Source: Thinopyrum elongatum | Taxonomy: Eukaryota > Streptophyta > Magnoliopsida > Poales > Poaceae | NCBI GenBank assembly: GCA_011799875.1 | Contig: CM022303.1 | Coordinates: 62,763,202 to 62,827,201, forward strand | Length of the DNA: 64,000 nucleotides | Reading direction: 5' to 3' | Part shown: piece after piece, positions 1-11,153 of the stretch | Numbering within the stretch: position 1 is the first letter of the stretch | Layout of the letters: each line of letters begins with the position of its first letter | Notes under the pieces: model-generated | What the model saw: the letters and a program-made list of their open reading frames with translations, nothing else | Told to the model about the DNA's origin: nothing | The model's database searches: none | Position numbers and translations under genes: made by a program

Positions 1-1645
1 CCGCTCCCACGAGAGGTCGTTCCCCAGTTTCTGACCAGTTCAGAGGGGTTCGACACTTACGTCCATAAAGCACTTCGAAGGGGGCCATTTTCAAGCTGGC
101 TTGATAACTGTTGTTATAAGAGAACTCGGCATACGGGAGAGATTCCTCCCATTTCTTACCGAATGATATAACACAAGCGCGATGCATATCTTCAAGCACT
201 TGATTTACTCGTTCGACTTGGCCTTGGGATTGGGGATGATAAGCTGAACTACATGTAATGTGAGTTCCCATAGCTTCTTGGAAACTCTCCCAGAACTTGG
301 ACGTGAAAAGACCGCCACGGTTCGAACTGATCTCCTTCGGAATACCGTGGAGTGAAACGATTCTGGATATATACAGCTCTGCTAGCTGGCTAGCAGTGAT
401 AGTCTCCTTGACAGGTAGGAAATGAGCAACCTTGGAAAGTTGATCGACGACGACAAGAATAGCGTCGTGACCTTTCTGAGACTTGGGAAGACCAATAATG
501 AAATCCATCTGCACTTTATCCCACTTCCATAGAGGAATAGGGAGGGGTTGCAGAATTCCAGCTGGCTTCTGATGTTCTGCTTTCACGCGACGGCATACGT
601 CACATTCAGCAATGTATCAAGCAATGTCCTGCTTCATTCTGGACCACCAGTACCTCTGTCGAAGATCGCGATACATCTTGGTGCTACCCAGATGGATAGA
701 CAGCGGCGTATCATGAGCCTCCTTCATGACCTTGTCTGTCATAAGCTTGAATCGAGGTACTACAATGCGGTCTCTGAAATATAATGTTCCATCTTCAGCA
801 ACTGAGAAATCCCGGTACTTATCAAGGTGAAGCTCTTTCTTCATCAAGTCAATCTCAGCATCTTTGGCTTGCGCTTCCTTAACAGCCTTCTGAAGGTCTG
901 GCTGTACCACAAGGTTATTAAGAGAACCTTGGGGAACAATTCGCAGATTCAGCTGATTCAATTCTGCATAGAGACGAGGTTGAGCTCGCCTAACCATGAG
1001 GTTGTTGCAATATGACTTGCGGCTCAGGGCATCAGCCATCACGTTAGCCTTGCCCGGGGTATAGGAAATACCGCAGTCATAGTCCGTAATTGTTTCTAAC
1101 CATCGTTGCTGACGGAGATTAAGATCCGGTTGGGTGAACAAGTATTTCAGGCTCTGATGATCGATATATATCTCACACCGATTACCAAGAAGATAATGTC
1201 GCCATAACTTTAATGCATAGATCACTGCAGCAAGTTCAAGATCATGCACTGGATAATTTTCTTCATGCGGACGCAATTGACGTGAAGCATACGCAATTAC
1301 TCTTCGTTCTTGCATTAGGACACAGCCTAATCCCTGACGAGAGGCGTCGCAGTATATGACAAAGTCCTTTCGAGAATCAGGAGGAGCAAGCACTGTAGCA
1401 GAAGTAAGCTTGTCCTTGAGGGTCTGGAAACTTTCCTGACATTTGTCTATCCACTCAAACTTAACGCCTTTGTGGAGCAGATTAGTCAGGGGCTTGGCGA
1501 TCTTGGAGAAGTTCTCGACGAATCGACGGCAATAACTGGCTAGACCGAGGAAGCTTCGGACTTGCTTGGCATTCTTCGGAGGAGTCCAGTCAAGGATAGC
1601 CTGAACACGCTCCGAGTTAACGGCAATACGTGGGCAGGTAGTCAA
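1..1645 (-). pseudogene. Element A pol remnant: RNase H and integrase
   Basis: Read down the minus strand, a run of about 340 codons begins in the RT/RNase H connection ([10 protein letters not shown], then [13 protein letters not shown]) and contains the RNase H core ([28 protein letters not shown]) and the start of the integrase zinc-binding region. A TGA at 617-619 stops it after MKQDIA. The same frame then stays open to the window start and encodes the integrase core (MDFIIGLP, VVDQLSKVAHF, HPQSQGQVE). The second catalytic Asp of the D,D-35-E triad reads Asn (ISSNRGG), so integrase would be inactive even with readthrough. Upstream of about 1645 the homology stops abruptly, marking an internal deletion that removed gag, protease and RT. 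Confidence 0.85.
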
Positions 1646-2135
1646 AGAGATTGACGATGACAACACAGATCAGCGAGGGCAAGGATGGCATTGCCGTTCA
1701 TGAATTCAATTAACATCTCGGAAGAACTCAAAATGTTGATGCTGAACACGACACATTTTTCCGGGAGATTCCAAAAGTGTAAAATGACGGTAAGCGAGGT
1801 ATAAGATAACTTGGAAATAAAAGGTTAAACAACCCAATAGAAAGGAAAATGATTATCAGACTAATCAGATCAATGACAGGGAAATCGCACTGAATCCAGC
1901 TCTCCGGATGGATGGAATTAACGAGATCCTAAGTGTCGGTGTTAGTAAATTTTATTAAACCCGAATAGAAGAGAGAACAGAGTCCCAGAGTAAAGGCGAG
2001 GAATAAAAGATCCTAATACCACCCAGTTGGCGATGTGGGCCCGTAACCCACACAACCAAGTTAGTAAAACAGTTTTCGACCACTAGACTCAACTTCGGCC
2101 AAGGAATTGGATAGGGGGATTCTTAGAGGCAATCG
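1646..2135 (-). other. Element A untranslated leader and deletion junction
   Basis: About 490 bases between the PBS and the RNase H remnant. The part next to the PBS (roughly 1930-2135) matches the leader of element B downstream of its own PBS. No gag start or zinc knuckle is present, so the internal deletion falls inside this stretch or at its low-coordinate edge. Confidence 0.6.
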
Positions 2136-2147
2136 GCTCTGATACCA
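2136..2147 (-). promoter_or_regulatory. Primer binding site of element A
   Basis: On the minus strand the bases read TGGTATCAGAGC, complementary to the 3' end of initiator tRNA-Met, three bases inside the LTR end (CA at 2151). This fixes both orientation and the 5' LTR boundary. Confidence 0.9.
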
Positions 2148-2150
2148 ACC

Positions 2151-3988
2151 TGTGACGACCCCGGCTTAATCGTGCACTAATCATACACGCAAATGCACAC
2201 GATCAAGCCTAAAGACTCACTTGAAGATATCACAACACAACTCTAAAACATAAATAAATTCGTACAAGCTTTATATTACAAGCCAGGGCCTCGAGGGCTC
2301 GAATACATAGCTCGATGGCATACAAGCATCAGCGGAAGCATCAGATATCTGGGTACAGATATATTACAGAGAGAGAGATAAGCCTTCACAGAGGCGGGGC
2401 AAAATAAAAACTACAATCGAAAAGGCGTGGGCCTCCTGCCCTGGACCCTCCGATCCTACTCCTGGTCGTCAGACGGCTCCTCGTAGTAGTAGTACTCTCC
2501 GGGCTGGTAGTAGTAGTGGTCGTCGACGGGGACAACTCGCTCCGGGGCTCCGTCGTCTGGATGCCACAAAGGAATAAAGGGGGAAAAAGGAATATAAAGC
2601 AAACGTGAGTACTCATCCGAAGTACTCAGCAAGCAAGGATCTACACTACATATGCAACATTTTCAAGGGGAGGCTGTATATGTGGACTGGGCTGCAGAAA
2701 TGCCAGAATAGAGGGGAAAGCCTAGTCCTATCGAAGACTAGCATCTTCAACATCTTCAGCAGTCTTGCAGCATTAGAAGAGAGCAGATCAACATAAAGTA
2801 AAGTGGTAGTAGTAGCATCATCAACCTCGGCCAGAGATCCTTTCTCGACTCCCTGCGAGAAAGCAATCCCAGAGCCGTACTATCCAGTTCTCATCTCAAG
2901 TCATGTTCTAGTTGTACTGATCGGGATACAACTCCGAGTGTCCGTTACCGTAGGACAGGCTATCGATAGAAGTTTCTTCCCTGCAGGGGTGCACCAACTT
3001 ACCCACCACGCTCGCTTAACTCCGGCCGGACACACTTTACTGGGTCATGCCCGGCCTCGGCTAAGCAACACGCCGCAACCCGACCTAGGCTCTAAAGAGA
3101 GGTCAGCATGCCGGACTAACCTATGCCCCCAGGGGTCTTGGGCCTTCGCCCTGGGAACCCTGCACGTTGCGAGGACATTTCAGAAGCAGACCGAGCAACC
3201 CCTTATACAAGCGCAGTTGCGTTCCCAGTCCAATCCAAAACGGGCCGCTCCTCGCTGACGTCAATAGAGCTTCGGCTGATGTATACGACGCAGAACGCCC
3301 ATACTATGCCCACGTGATGGTTAGTGCTATCAGGCCAGAGGCCCCTCGGATCAAATATCCAAACCGTTTAGTGGATTAGGAGCGCGCGGAAATGAGCAGA
3401 GACTCACTATCGATGTGACCCCGTCGCCCCGTCTCGAGGACTTGCGGCAAGGGCTAAGAATGCCCGGCCACGCCTTGTAGTTATCTCGCGGGCACCTCTC
3501 AGGTCAACCCGACTCCACATCACTTCGCATTTATGCTCGCGCGGGTACCCCTCAGGGCCGACCCATCTTTTATATCATGGTTCAAAGTCAAGTCACAATA
3601 TCCAGAGTAGCTATGTGTCTGACACCGAAGGGAACCCTGAGGAATCACCCTCGATGGAATTTCTGCTCGATGTTATCATCAAGGTGAACGAAGGAGGAAT
3701 CACCCTCGGGGTCCACACTTGAGAGGTTGCGCGACGGCGTCGGTATCGGGGGTGTTGTAGGAGGAATCACCCTCGCTTACCACGACCGAATAACTAACCT
3801 ACAAGGTTATCATCAGAAGTGCTGACAAGGTATCACCCTCAGCACTCGATAGTAACCCAGTAGAGTCGAGCATCTTAGGGGAAGTGACGTGCGGTGCCAG
3901 GGTCTGATCTTCGATCCCAATAATCGGGTCTTCTGATTATCCAGTGGGGCAGTCGGGACAAGTGGGTCTCTGATAAGGCTCTACCCAT
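2151..3988 (-). repeat. Element A 5' LTR, inner (R/U5) part
   Basis: Minus-strand LTR portion ending in TG/CA terminus at 2151 and broken at 3988 by element B. It aligns, inverted, with 4345-6186 and 11785-13617 of B. It carries four spaced copies of a GAGGGTGATTCCTCC-like motif seen here as AGGAATCACCCTCG (about 3640-3830). Confidence 0.85.
3984..3988. repeat. Target site duplication CCCAT, left copy (element B)
   Basis: CCCAT directly before the TGTAACACC start of element B; the second copy is at 13618-13622. Confidence 0.9.
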
Positions 3989-6186
3989 TGTAACACCCCC
4001 GGTGGTTAACTACAGTAATCACCCTTTTGATTATGCCATGTCATCATGTTTGCTCTACATTTATACTGTTTCCTCCCCCTCTTCTCTCTCGATAGCCCCC
4101 GACCCCGACATCGTCCCCGAGACTGACGCAGCTCCGGAGACCGAAGACACCGTTGACGACCTTGCCCTTGCCGCCGAGCAACCAGGCAAGCCCCCCCCCC
4201 CCCCTTGAGCATACCGATATCGCCCATTCTATTTTCTCATGCTTGCATTAGAATTGCTGCTGCTGCTTTACCTATTCTGATGCATAGCCTGTTTATTGTA
4301 ACCTGCTGTTGATAATTACCTGCATATCCTAAATTGCTTAGTATAGGCTGGGTAGAGACCTATCAGTGACCCCACTAGTCCCGACCGCCCCGCTGGATTA
4401 TCAGAAGACCCGATCAACGGGATTGAAGACCAGGCCCCGACACCGCACATCACCCCCCCCCCCTAGTTGTAACGACACTGCAGCGTTACTATCGAGTGCC
4501 GAGGGTGAACCTCTTGTAGCACTCCTGATGTTAACTCTGTAGAGTAGCTATTCGGTCGTGGTCATCGAGGGTGATTCCTCCTTCACCGCTTCCGATAACG
4601 ACGCTGTGTACAACACCTCAAGTGTGAACCCAGTGAGGGTGATTCCTCCGAGTTCACCTTGACGGATACATCAAGTAGGAATCCAACGAGGGTGATACCT
4701 CGGATTCCCCTGATGTTATGGACACACGGATAATTGGACTTTACACTATTACTTGGATAGGCGGGTCGGCCCTGAGGGGTACCAGCGTGCGCCTGAGAGG
4801 CGAGTGTTGTGAAGACGGGTGCCTGTGTGGTGCCCGAGTGAGAATACGAGGCGCGGACGGGCATTCTTATCCCTTGCAGCAAGTCCTTGAGACGGGGCGA
4901 CGGGGTCACATCTTTCGTGAGTCTCTGCTCGTTACCGCAAGCCCTAGTCCACTAACGATTTGGATATTTGATCCGAGCAGGCCTCTGGCCTGATAGCACT
5001 AACCATCACGTGGGCATAGTATGGGCGTTCTGCATCGTAGCATCAGCCGAAAGCTCTGTCAGACGTCTAGTTCAGCCTTGCGGCCGGGACAGACCGGCGC
5101 CCACCGGGTGCCTGGCTTCACCCTGCTCGCAACGACCCGGAGTGCACAGGGCGATGGCCCAAGACCCCTGAGCACTTAGGATGTAGACCGGCGGGGACCT
5201 CTCTGCTGAGCTGTAGGTAGGGTTGCGGTGTGTCGTTTGGCCGAGGCTGGGCATGACCCAGGAAAGTGTGTCCGGCCGGAGGTAATCGAGCGTGTTGGGT
5301 AAGTTGGTGCACCCTTGCAGGGAAGAACACTTCTATCGATAGCCTGTCCTACGGTAACGGACACTCGGAGTTGTATCCCGATCGATACAGCTAGAACTTG
5401 AGATGAGACCTGGATATGAGGCTCTGGGATTGCTTCTCGCAGGGAGTCGAGAAGGGATCTCCGGACGAGGTTGATAACTATATGGCTCTGGGATTGCTTT
5501 CTCGCAGGGAGTCGAGAAAGGATCTCTGGGTGAGGTTGAGACTTAATGATACTGCTACATTTATGTACTGTTCTACTCTCTTCTACTGCTGCAAGACCGC
5601 TGAAGATGCTAGTCTTCGATAGGACTAGGCCTTCTCTCTATTCTGGCATTTCTGCAGCCCAGTCCACATATACAGCCTCCCCTTGAAAATGTTGCATATG
5701 TAGTGTAGATCCTTGCTTGCTGAGTACTTCTGAGTACTCACGGTTGCTTTGTTTTCGTTTTCTCCCCATATCAGTTTGTCGTAACAAGATGACGGAGCCC
5801 CTGAGACAGCTGCCCTGCCGACGATCGCTACTGCTACTACCCAGAGGATGGATACTACTACGAGTTGACTGACGACCAGGAGTAGGATCGGAGGGTCCCA
5901 GGCAGGAGGCCTACGCCTTTCAATCGTAGTGTTTTATTTTGCCCCGCCTTTCTAAAGGCCTTTCTGTTTCTGTTTCATATCTGTACTCAGATATCTGATG
6001 CTTCCGCTGACGCTTGTCCGCAAGCTTATGTATTGGAGCCCTCGAGGCCCCTGGCTTGTAATATAAAGCTTGTATGACTTTATTTATGTTTTAGAGTTGT
6101 GTTGTGATATCTTCCCGTGAGTCCTTAGGCTTGATCGTGTGCATTTGCGTGTATGATTAGTGCACGATTGAGCCGGGGGCGTCACA
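3989..6186 (+). repeat. Element B 5' LTR
   Basis: Starts TGTAACACCC and ends GGGCGTCACA; about 2198 bp. Relative to the longer LTR of element A, it has lost a large block just after about 4040; it keeps sequence corresponding to 13750-13920 of A. A run of 14 C at 4191-4204 sits at the edge. The 3' LTR carries a different deletion. Confidence 0.9.
4498..4702 (+). repeat. Fourfold GAGGGTGATTCCTCC motif in the LTR
   Basis: Four degenerate copies at 4501-4513, 4567-4581, 4635-4649 and 4688-4702, spaced about 53-68 bases. The same set recurs in the 3' LTR (about 11930-12135) and inverted in element A (3640-3830), so it is a conserved part of this LTR family, possibly regulatory. Confidence 0.75.
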
Positions 6187-6189
6187 AGT

Positions 6190-6201
6190 TGGTATCAGAG
6201 C
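6190..6201 (+). promoter_or_regulatory. Primer binding site of element B
   Basis: TGGTATCAGAGC three bases after the 5' LTR end, complementary to initiator tRNA-Met. Confidence 0.92.
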
Positions 6202-6802
6202 TGGCTGCCTGTAGGAATCCCCCTTTCCAACTCCTTGGCCGAAGTTGAGTCTAGTGGTCCAAAACTAATTTACTAACTTGGCTGTGTGGCTTACGGGCCC
6301 ACGTCGCCAATTGGGTGGTATTAGGATCTTTTACTCCTCGACTTTTACTCTGGGACTCTGATCTCTCTTCTACTCGGGTTAAAATTTTACTAACTCCAAC
6401 ATTAGGTTCTCGTGATCACATCCACCCGGTGTTCTGAAAATCTCCCCCCTTTCTTCAAGATTGCGGGCCAGGTTCTGCTTGCAGGATCCTCTTATCGAGG
6501 GCACCCTGTGTTGTCACTTGCAGATTCCTCGCTCCAATAGTTTTCTCCGACGTTGATGTAGCCTTTGCTATGTCTCGTTGTGTACTTCCATATCGCATGC
6601 CTGCGCGCCGCCTAGTTGTCTAGCCCTCCCCTTTCAACTGTCGTAATGCCGGATTGTAACCAAGGCTATGTATGGCTTTGAATATCTGGTGAGGATATGA
6701 TGAAGAATCTATTGCACTTCCTTCTGTTGTGCGTGTTGCTTCATGAATCATTCCATACACATGCAGTTTTACTTGCTAAACTGCCCCTGTTGATTTGGCA
6801 GG
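6202..6802 (+). other. Element B untranslated leader
   Basis: About 600 bases between PBS and gag without a convincing ORF; typical of gypsy packaging/leader sequence. Part of it matches the leader of element A (1930-2135). Confidence 0.6.
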
Positions 6803-7750
6803 ATGGCTGACGATCCCCCACCTCGACCATATGTTGCCACAATGATGCAGCAGTTTGAACTGAACCGTCAGGTTATGACCGGGATATTGGCTCAGTTCCC
6901 AAACCAGAATGCTCATCAACAGCCTACACCAATATCTATGCCAGAATTTGTGCGCCTCAACCTGTCTGTTTTTCGCAACTTCACCAATCCTATGGATGCT
7001 GATGATTGGCTTCGTGACATCCTGTTTGAAATGGAGTCAGCTAATGTTGCCCCTGACAGTTACGTCACCTTTGCGACATTCCACCTGAAGGGCCCAACTG
7101 CTCAATGGTGGGAAAGCCACAAGGGTATGTTGCCTGCAGAGACTGTGACCACTTGGCAGGAATTTCAGTCAGCTTTTCATGCACGGTACATTCCTCAAGG
7201 TCTGATGGACCAGAAGAAGCAGGAGTTCCACAAACTCTCTCAGGGCATAATGACGGTGGATGAATATCAGAGGAAATTTCTCGAATTGTCCCGCTATGCT
7301 GAAGATGACGTCTGCACTGACGCCCGCAAGCAGGATAAATTCCGTGAAGGACTCCGTACTGACATAAAACTCGCACTTGCAGTCCTTGATTGCACAGACT
7401 TCGCAACGCTTGTCAGCAAATCTTTCCCAGTTGAAACAGCTCTGACTGAATGCCAGGAGTCGCTCAAGCGCACTCATGGAGCTGGCTCATCCTCGGGTCA
7501 GCCTGTTCAGAAGCGTCGAGTCTGGATTCCCCACAATGTTTACCACCGACCTGCTCCAACACCAAGGCCGTCATATGTTGCACCTCGTCTGCCTTCGCCG
7601 CCGAGACAGCTAACGATTCAGGGTGGACAGTCCAATGCCATGGCTACACCTCAGGCTACACCACGTCCTCCTGATGGTCGTACGAAGGGCCATCGAACCC
7701 ATCATTCCAGAAGTCGTAAGGCCAGGCTGCTTGCTATGGGTCGTGGCTAG
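6803..7750 (+). pseudogene. Element B gag
   Basis: A 315-codon ORF starting MADDPPPRPY. Residues about 60-215 form the retrotransposon gag (capsid) domain, with DADDWLRDILFEME, AQWWESHKG and EFHKLSQG motifs typical of plant gypsy gag. The C-terminal part is Pro/Arg rich; the expected CCHC zinc knuckle is missing, which suggests a small deletion or frame change near 7650-7740. A TAG at 7748-7750 ends it, in the same frame as the protease that follows, so the ancestral product was probably one gag-pol polyprotein. Encodes the virus-like-particle coat used for reverse transcription in the cytoplasm. Confidence 0.85.
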
Positions 7751-8983
7751 GTCACTCATGTCAATATGGGAGAAGCTCGTGAGTCACCTAAAATCGTGAT
7801 GGGAACTCTGCCAATTAATTCAGTTGCAGCCTCTGTTCTCTTTGATTCCGGGGCATCACATTCCTTTGTGTCCCAGCAATTTGCACAATTGCATGGGTTA
7901 GCTATGAGCTCATTACCCACTCCTTTAGAAATCATCACTCCCCGTTCCCGGTGGCAAACCAAAATGGTAAGTCACAACAATCAGATCAGAATTGAAGGGT
8001 TGATGTTCTCTGCTTCCCTTATTGCTCTTGGACCTTCCGACATAGACATCATTCTCGGTATGGACTGGTTGACCGCCCATAATGCTTTGATTGACTGTGC
8101 CGCTAAGAAAGTCCAACTTACCCATTCTTCGGGCCAGACAGTCAGATACTCAGCCCGAATAGCTCACGATGCTGAGAGCCAGATATATGTTCTGAATGCA
8201 TTGAATGCTTCACCTCTTGAAGGCATCGAGAACGTTCCAGTTGTTCGTGATTTTCAAGATGTATTTCCAGAAGAACTTCCAGGGATACCCCCTGCTAGAG
8301 CTGTTGAGTTCGTCATCGACTTGAAGCCTGGCACTACCCCTATTGCGAAGCGTCCTTATAAAATGCCTCCCCATCATCTTCTCGAGCTTAAGGAAGAAAT
8401 CGACACATCACTTAAGAAAGGTTTCATCTGCCCCAGTTCCTCTGCTTGGGTAGCACCTTCACTCTTCGTTAAGAAGAAGGATGGAACTAACCGATTGGTT
8501 CAGGATTATCGGCCCATTAACCAAGCCACAATCCAGAACAAATATCCGCTTCCCCGGATCAATGATTTGTATGATCAACTTGCCGGTTCCTCAGTATTCT
8601 CTAAGCTTGATTTGAGATTGGGTTATCATCAGATCCGTGTTCGTGAAGAGGATATTCCCAAGACTACATTTGTTACTCGTTATGGCTCCTACGAGTACAC
8701 CGTCATGTCATTTGGCTTAACAAATGCTCCAGCCACATTCTCCCGTCTGATGAATTATATATTCATGGATTACCTCGACAAGTTCGTCGTGGTATATCTA
8801 GATGATATTCTGGTATATTCGAAGAATAACGAAGAACTTGCCGAACACCTCCGTCTTGTACTGGAAAGGCTCCGAGAACACCAGTTGTATGCCAAGTATT
8901 CCAAATGTGAATTCTGGCTTTCTGAAGTAACTTACCTTGGTCATGTGATTTCCAAGGATGGAATTGCTGTTAACCCAGAATGA
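7751..8983 (+). pseudogene. Element B pol: protease and reverse transcriptase
   Basis: Same frame as gag; the first Met is at 7766. Aspartic protease comes first, with its catalytic [10 protein letters not shown] at about 7840-7860. Reverse transcriptase follows from about 8230: [11 protein letters not shown], the LVQDYRPIN block, [22 protein letters not shown] fingers ([10 protein letters not shown]) and the catalytic YLDD at 8795-8806. A TGA at 8981-8983 truncates the frame inside the RT-RNase H connection; element A has Arg there, so a CGA to TGA (CpG deamination) change is likely. Beyond that stop the frame remains open. Confidence 0.88.
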
Positions 8984-9480
8984 GTTCAGGCTATTCTGGA
9001 CTGGACTCCTCCAAAGAACGTCAAGCAAGTGAGAAGTTTTCTTGGCCTTGCAAGCTATTGCCGTCGATTTGTCGAGAACTTTTCCAAGATTGCTAAGCCC
9101 CTGACTGATCTGCTTCACAAGGGCGTTAAATTTGAATGGACAGAAAAATGTCAGGAAAGTTTTCAAGCACTCAAAGACAAGCTGACATCTGCCCCAGTAC
9201 TATCTCCTCCAGATACCCGCAAAGACTTTGTGATTTATTGTGACGCATCCCGTGAAGGATTAGGCTGTGTCCTAATGCAAGAGCGTAAAGTGATTGCCTA
9301 TGGCTCTCGTCAGTTGCGCCCACATGAAGAGAATTATCCGGTACATGATCTAGAACTAGCTGATGTCATCTATTGCACTTGCAGTTGTTGGCGACTTACC
9401 TTCTCGGTATCGTTGCGAGATCTACACGGATCATAAAGTCTGAAGTATTTGTTCACACATCCATCTCTAAACCTCCGTCA
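8984..9480 (+). pseudogene. Element B RNase H segment
   Basis: Continues the RT frame after the TGA at 8981: [13 protein letters not shown], then the RNase H core [10 protein letters not shown] and the NYPVHDLEL motif. The frame is lost near 9370-9380, where the matching region of element A continues into [11 protein letters not shown]; here an indel produces unrelated residues and a stop at 9434-9436. Confidence 0.82.
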
Positions 9481-10673
9481 GCAAAGATGATGGAGGCCAT
9501 TGCGACTATGATTTGGGTATTTCCTATCCCTGGCAAGGCTAACGTATGCTGATGCCTTAAGCCCAAGTCCTATTGCGATAACCTCATGTTAGGCGAGCTC
9601 AACTCGTCTTTTTGAAGAACTGTGCAAGCTGAATCTGCGTATTGTTCCACAGGGCTCTCTAAATAACCTTGTGATACAACCAGATCTTGAGAAAGTTGTT
9701 AAGAATGCGCAAGCTAAAGATGCTGAAATTGATCTGATGAAGAAGACCTTCACCTTGTAAAGTACAGGGATTTCTCGCTGTCTGAAGATGGAACCTTGTT
9801 TTCAGAAACCGCATTGTTCGTACCTCGCTTCGAGCTATGACCGACAAGGTATGGAAGGAGGCCATGATACCCCCTGTCCTATTCATCCGGGTAGCACCAA
9901 GATGTTCGTGAATCTCCTGTCAAAGGTTGGTGGTCTAATGAAGCAGGACATTGCTTGATATTTGCTGAATGTGATGTTTGCCGTCGCGTTAAAGCAGAAC
10001 ATCAGAACCTGCTGGAATTCTGCAACCACTTCCTATTCCTCTATGGAAATGGATAAGGTTCAGATGGATTTCGTTACAACGGACTTCCCAGGTCACAGAA
10101 GGGTGCACGATGCTATTCTTGTCGTCCGTCGACCAACTCTCTAAAGTTGCACACTTTCTGCCCGTCAAAGAGACTATCACTGCTAGTCAGTTACAGAGTT
10201 GTTATCTCCAGATTGTATCACTCCACGGTATTCCGAAGGAGATCAGTTTCAGACCAACCGTGGCGTCTTTTCACTTCCAAATTCTGGAAAGTTTCCAAAC
10301 AGCTATGGGAACTCATATTACCTGGAGTTTCACTTATCACCCCCAATCCCAAGGCCAAGTTGACGAGTTAATCAAGTGCTTGAGACATGCTTTGGGCTTG
10401 TGTTATATCATTCAGTAAGAAGTGGGAAGAATCTCTTCCTTCTAGCGGAATTCTCATATACACACAGCTATCAAGCCAGCTGAAAATGGCCCCCTTCGAA
10501 GTATTCTATGGCCGGTCAGGTCCACCCCTCTGAATTGGTCAGAAACTGGGGAACGACCTCTTGTTGGACCGGATATTATTCAACACGCCGAAGAACAAGT
10601 CCATATCGTCCGTGAAAATCTCAAGGCGGCTCAGGACCGCCAGAAGAGCAACTATGATCGCAAACGATGGGGT
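9481..10673 (+). pseudogene. Element B integrase, decayed
   Basis: DNA-level match to the integrase of element A, inverted, with many indels. Short in-frame pieces remain: SKVAHFLPVKETITAS near 10150-10190, and FHFQILESFQTAMGTHITW near 10270-10330. The stop after QDIA at 9957-9959 is the same TGA seen in element A at 617-619. No intact D,D-35-E triad can be read. Confidence 0.78.
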
Positions 10674-11117
10674 TTGACTTATCAACCTGGTGATCAAGCT
10701 TATCTTCGTGTCACACCTATGAAAGGCACTCACCGTTTTGGAATCAAGGGCAAGTTAGCTCCGCGCTACATTGGTCCTTTCCGCATTGTTGCTAGGCGTG
10801 GACAGGTGGCGTATAAATTGGAATTGCCTCCGCAATTCTCTCATATCCACGACGTCTTCCATGTGTCGCAACTTCGAAAATGCTTCAAGGAATCTCCGCA
10901 CCGAGCTGTGGATCACGAGATGCTCGAATTGCATGATGATCTTTCATATAAGGAACATCCGATCCGCATTCTCGATGAAGCTGAACGTCGAACCCGTCAG
11001 AAGGTTACCAAGTTCCTCAAAGTGCAGTGGTCAAATCATACTAAAAATGAAGCCACTTGGGAACGCGAGGATAATCTTCGTGCGGAATACCCCGAACTTT
11101 TTCCTTCTACTTCTTAA
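10674..11117 (+). pseudogene. Element B integrase C-terminus with chromodomain-like tail
   Basis: A 148-codon open frame with the GPF/Y region of gypsy integrases (LAPRYIGPFRIVARRG, YKLELPPQFSHIHDVFHVSQL) followed by a chromodomain-like block (IRILDEAERRTR, KFLKVQWSNH, EATWEREDNLRAEYPELF). Such tails target insertion to heterochromatin in chromoviruses. The ORF itself is undamaged but is cut off from the rest of pol. It ends at a TAA 36 bases before the 3' LTR. Confidence 0.85.
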
Positions 11118-11140
11118 TTCTCGGGACGAGAATTCTTGTT

Positions 11141-11153
11141 AGTAGAGGAGATT
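11141..11153 (+). promoter_or_regulatory. Polypurine tract of element B
   Basis: Purine-rich AGTAGAGGAGA just before the 3' LTR start at 11154, the expected place for the plus-strand DNA primer. Confidence 0.6.

Noticed and set aside
3600..3850. CRISPR-like regularly spaced repeats
   Set aside because: The units are short, degenerate, belong to an LTR present three times in the window, and the DNA is from a plant.
2136..6201. tRNA genes suggested by TGGTATCAGAGC matches
   Set aside because: These are primer binding sites complementary to a tRNA 3' end, directly beside LTRs; no cloverleaf surrounds them.
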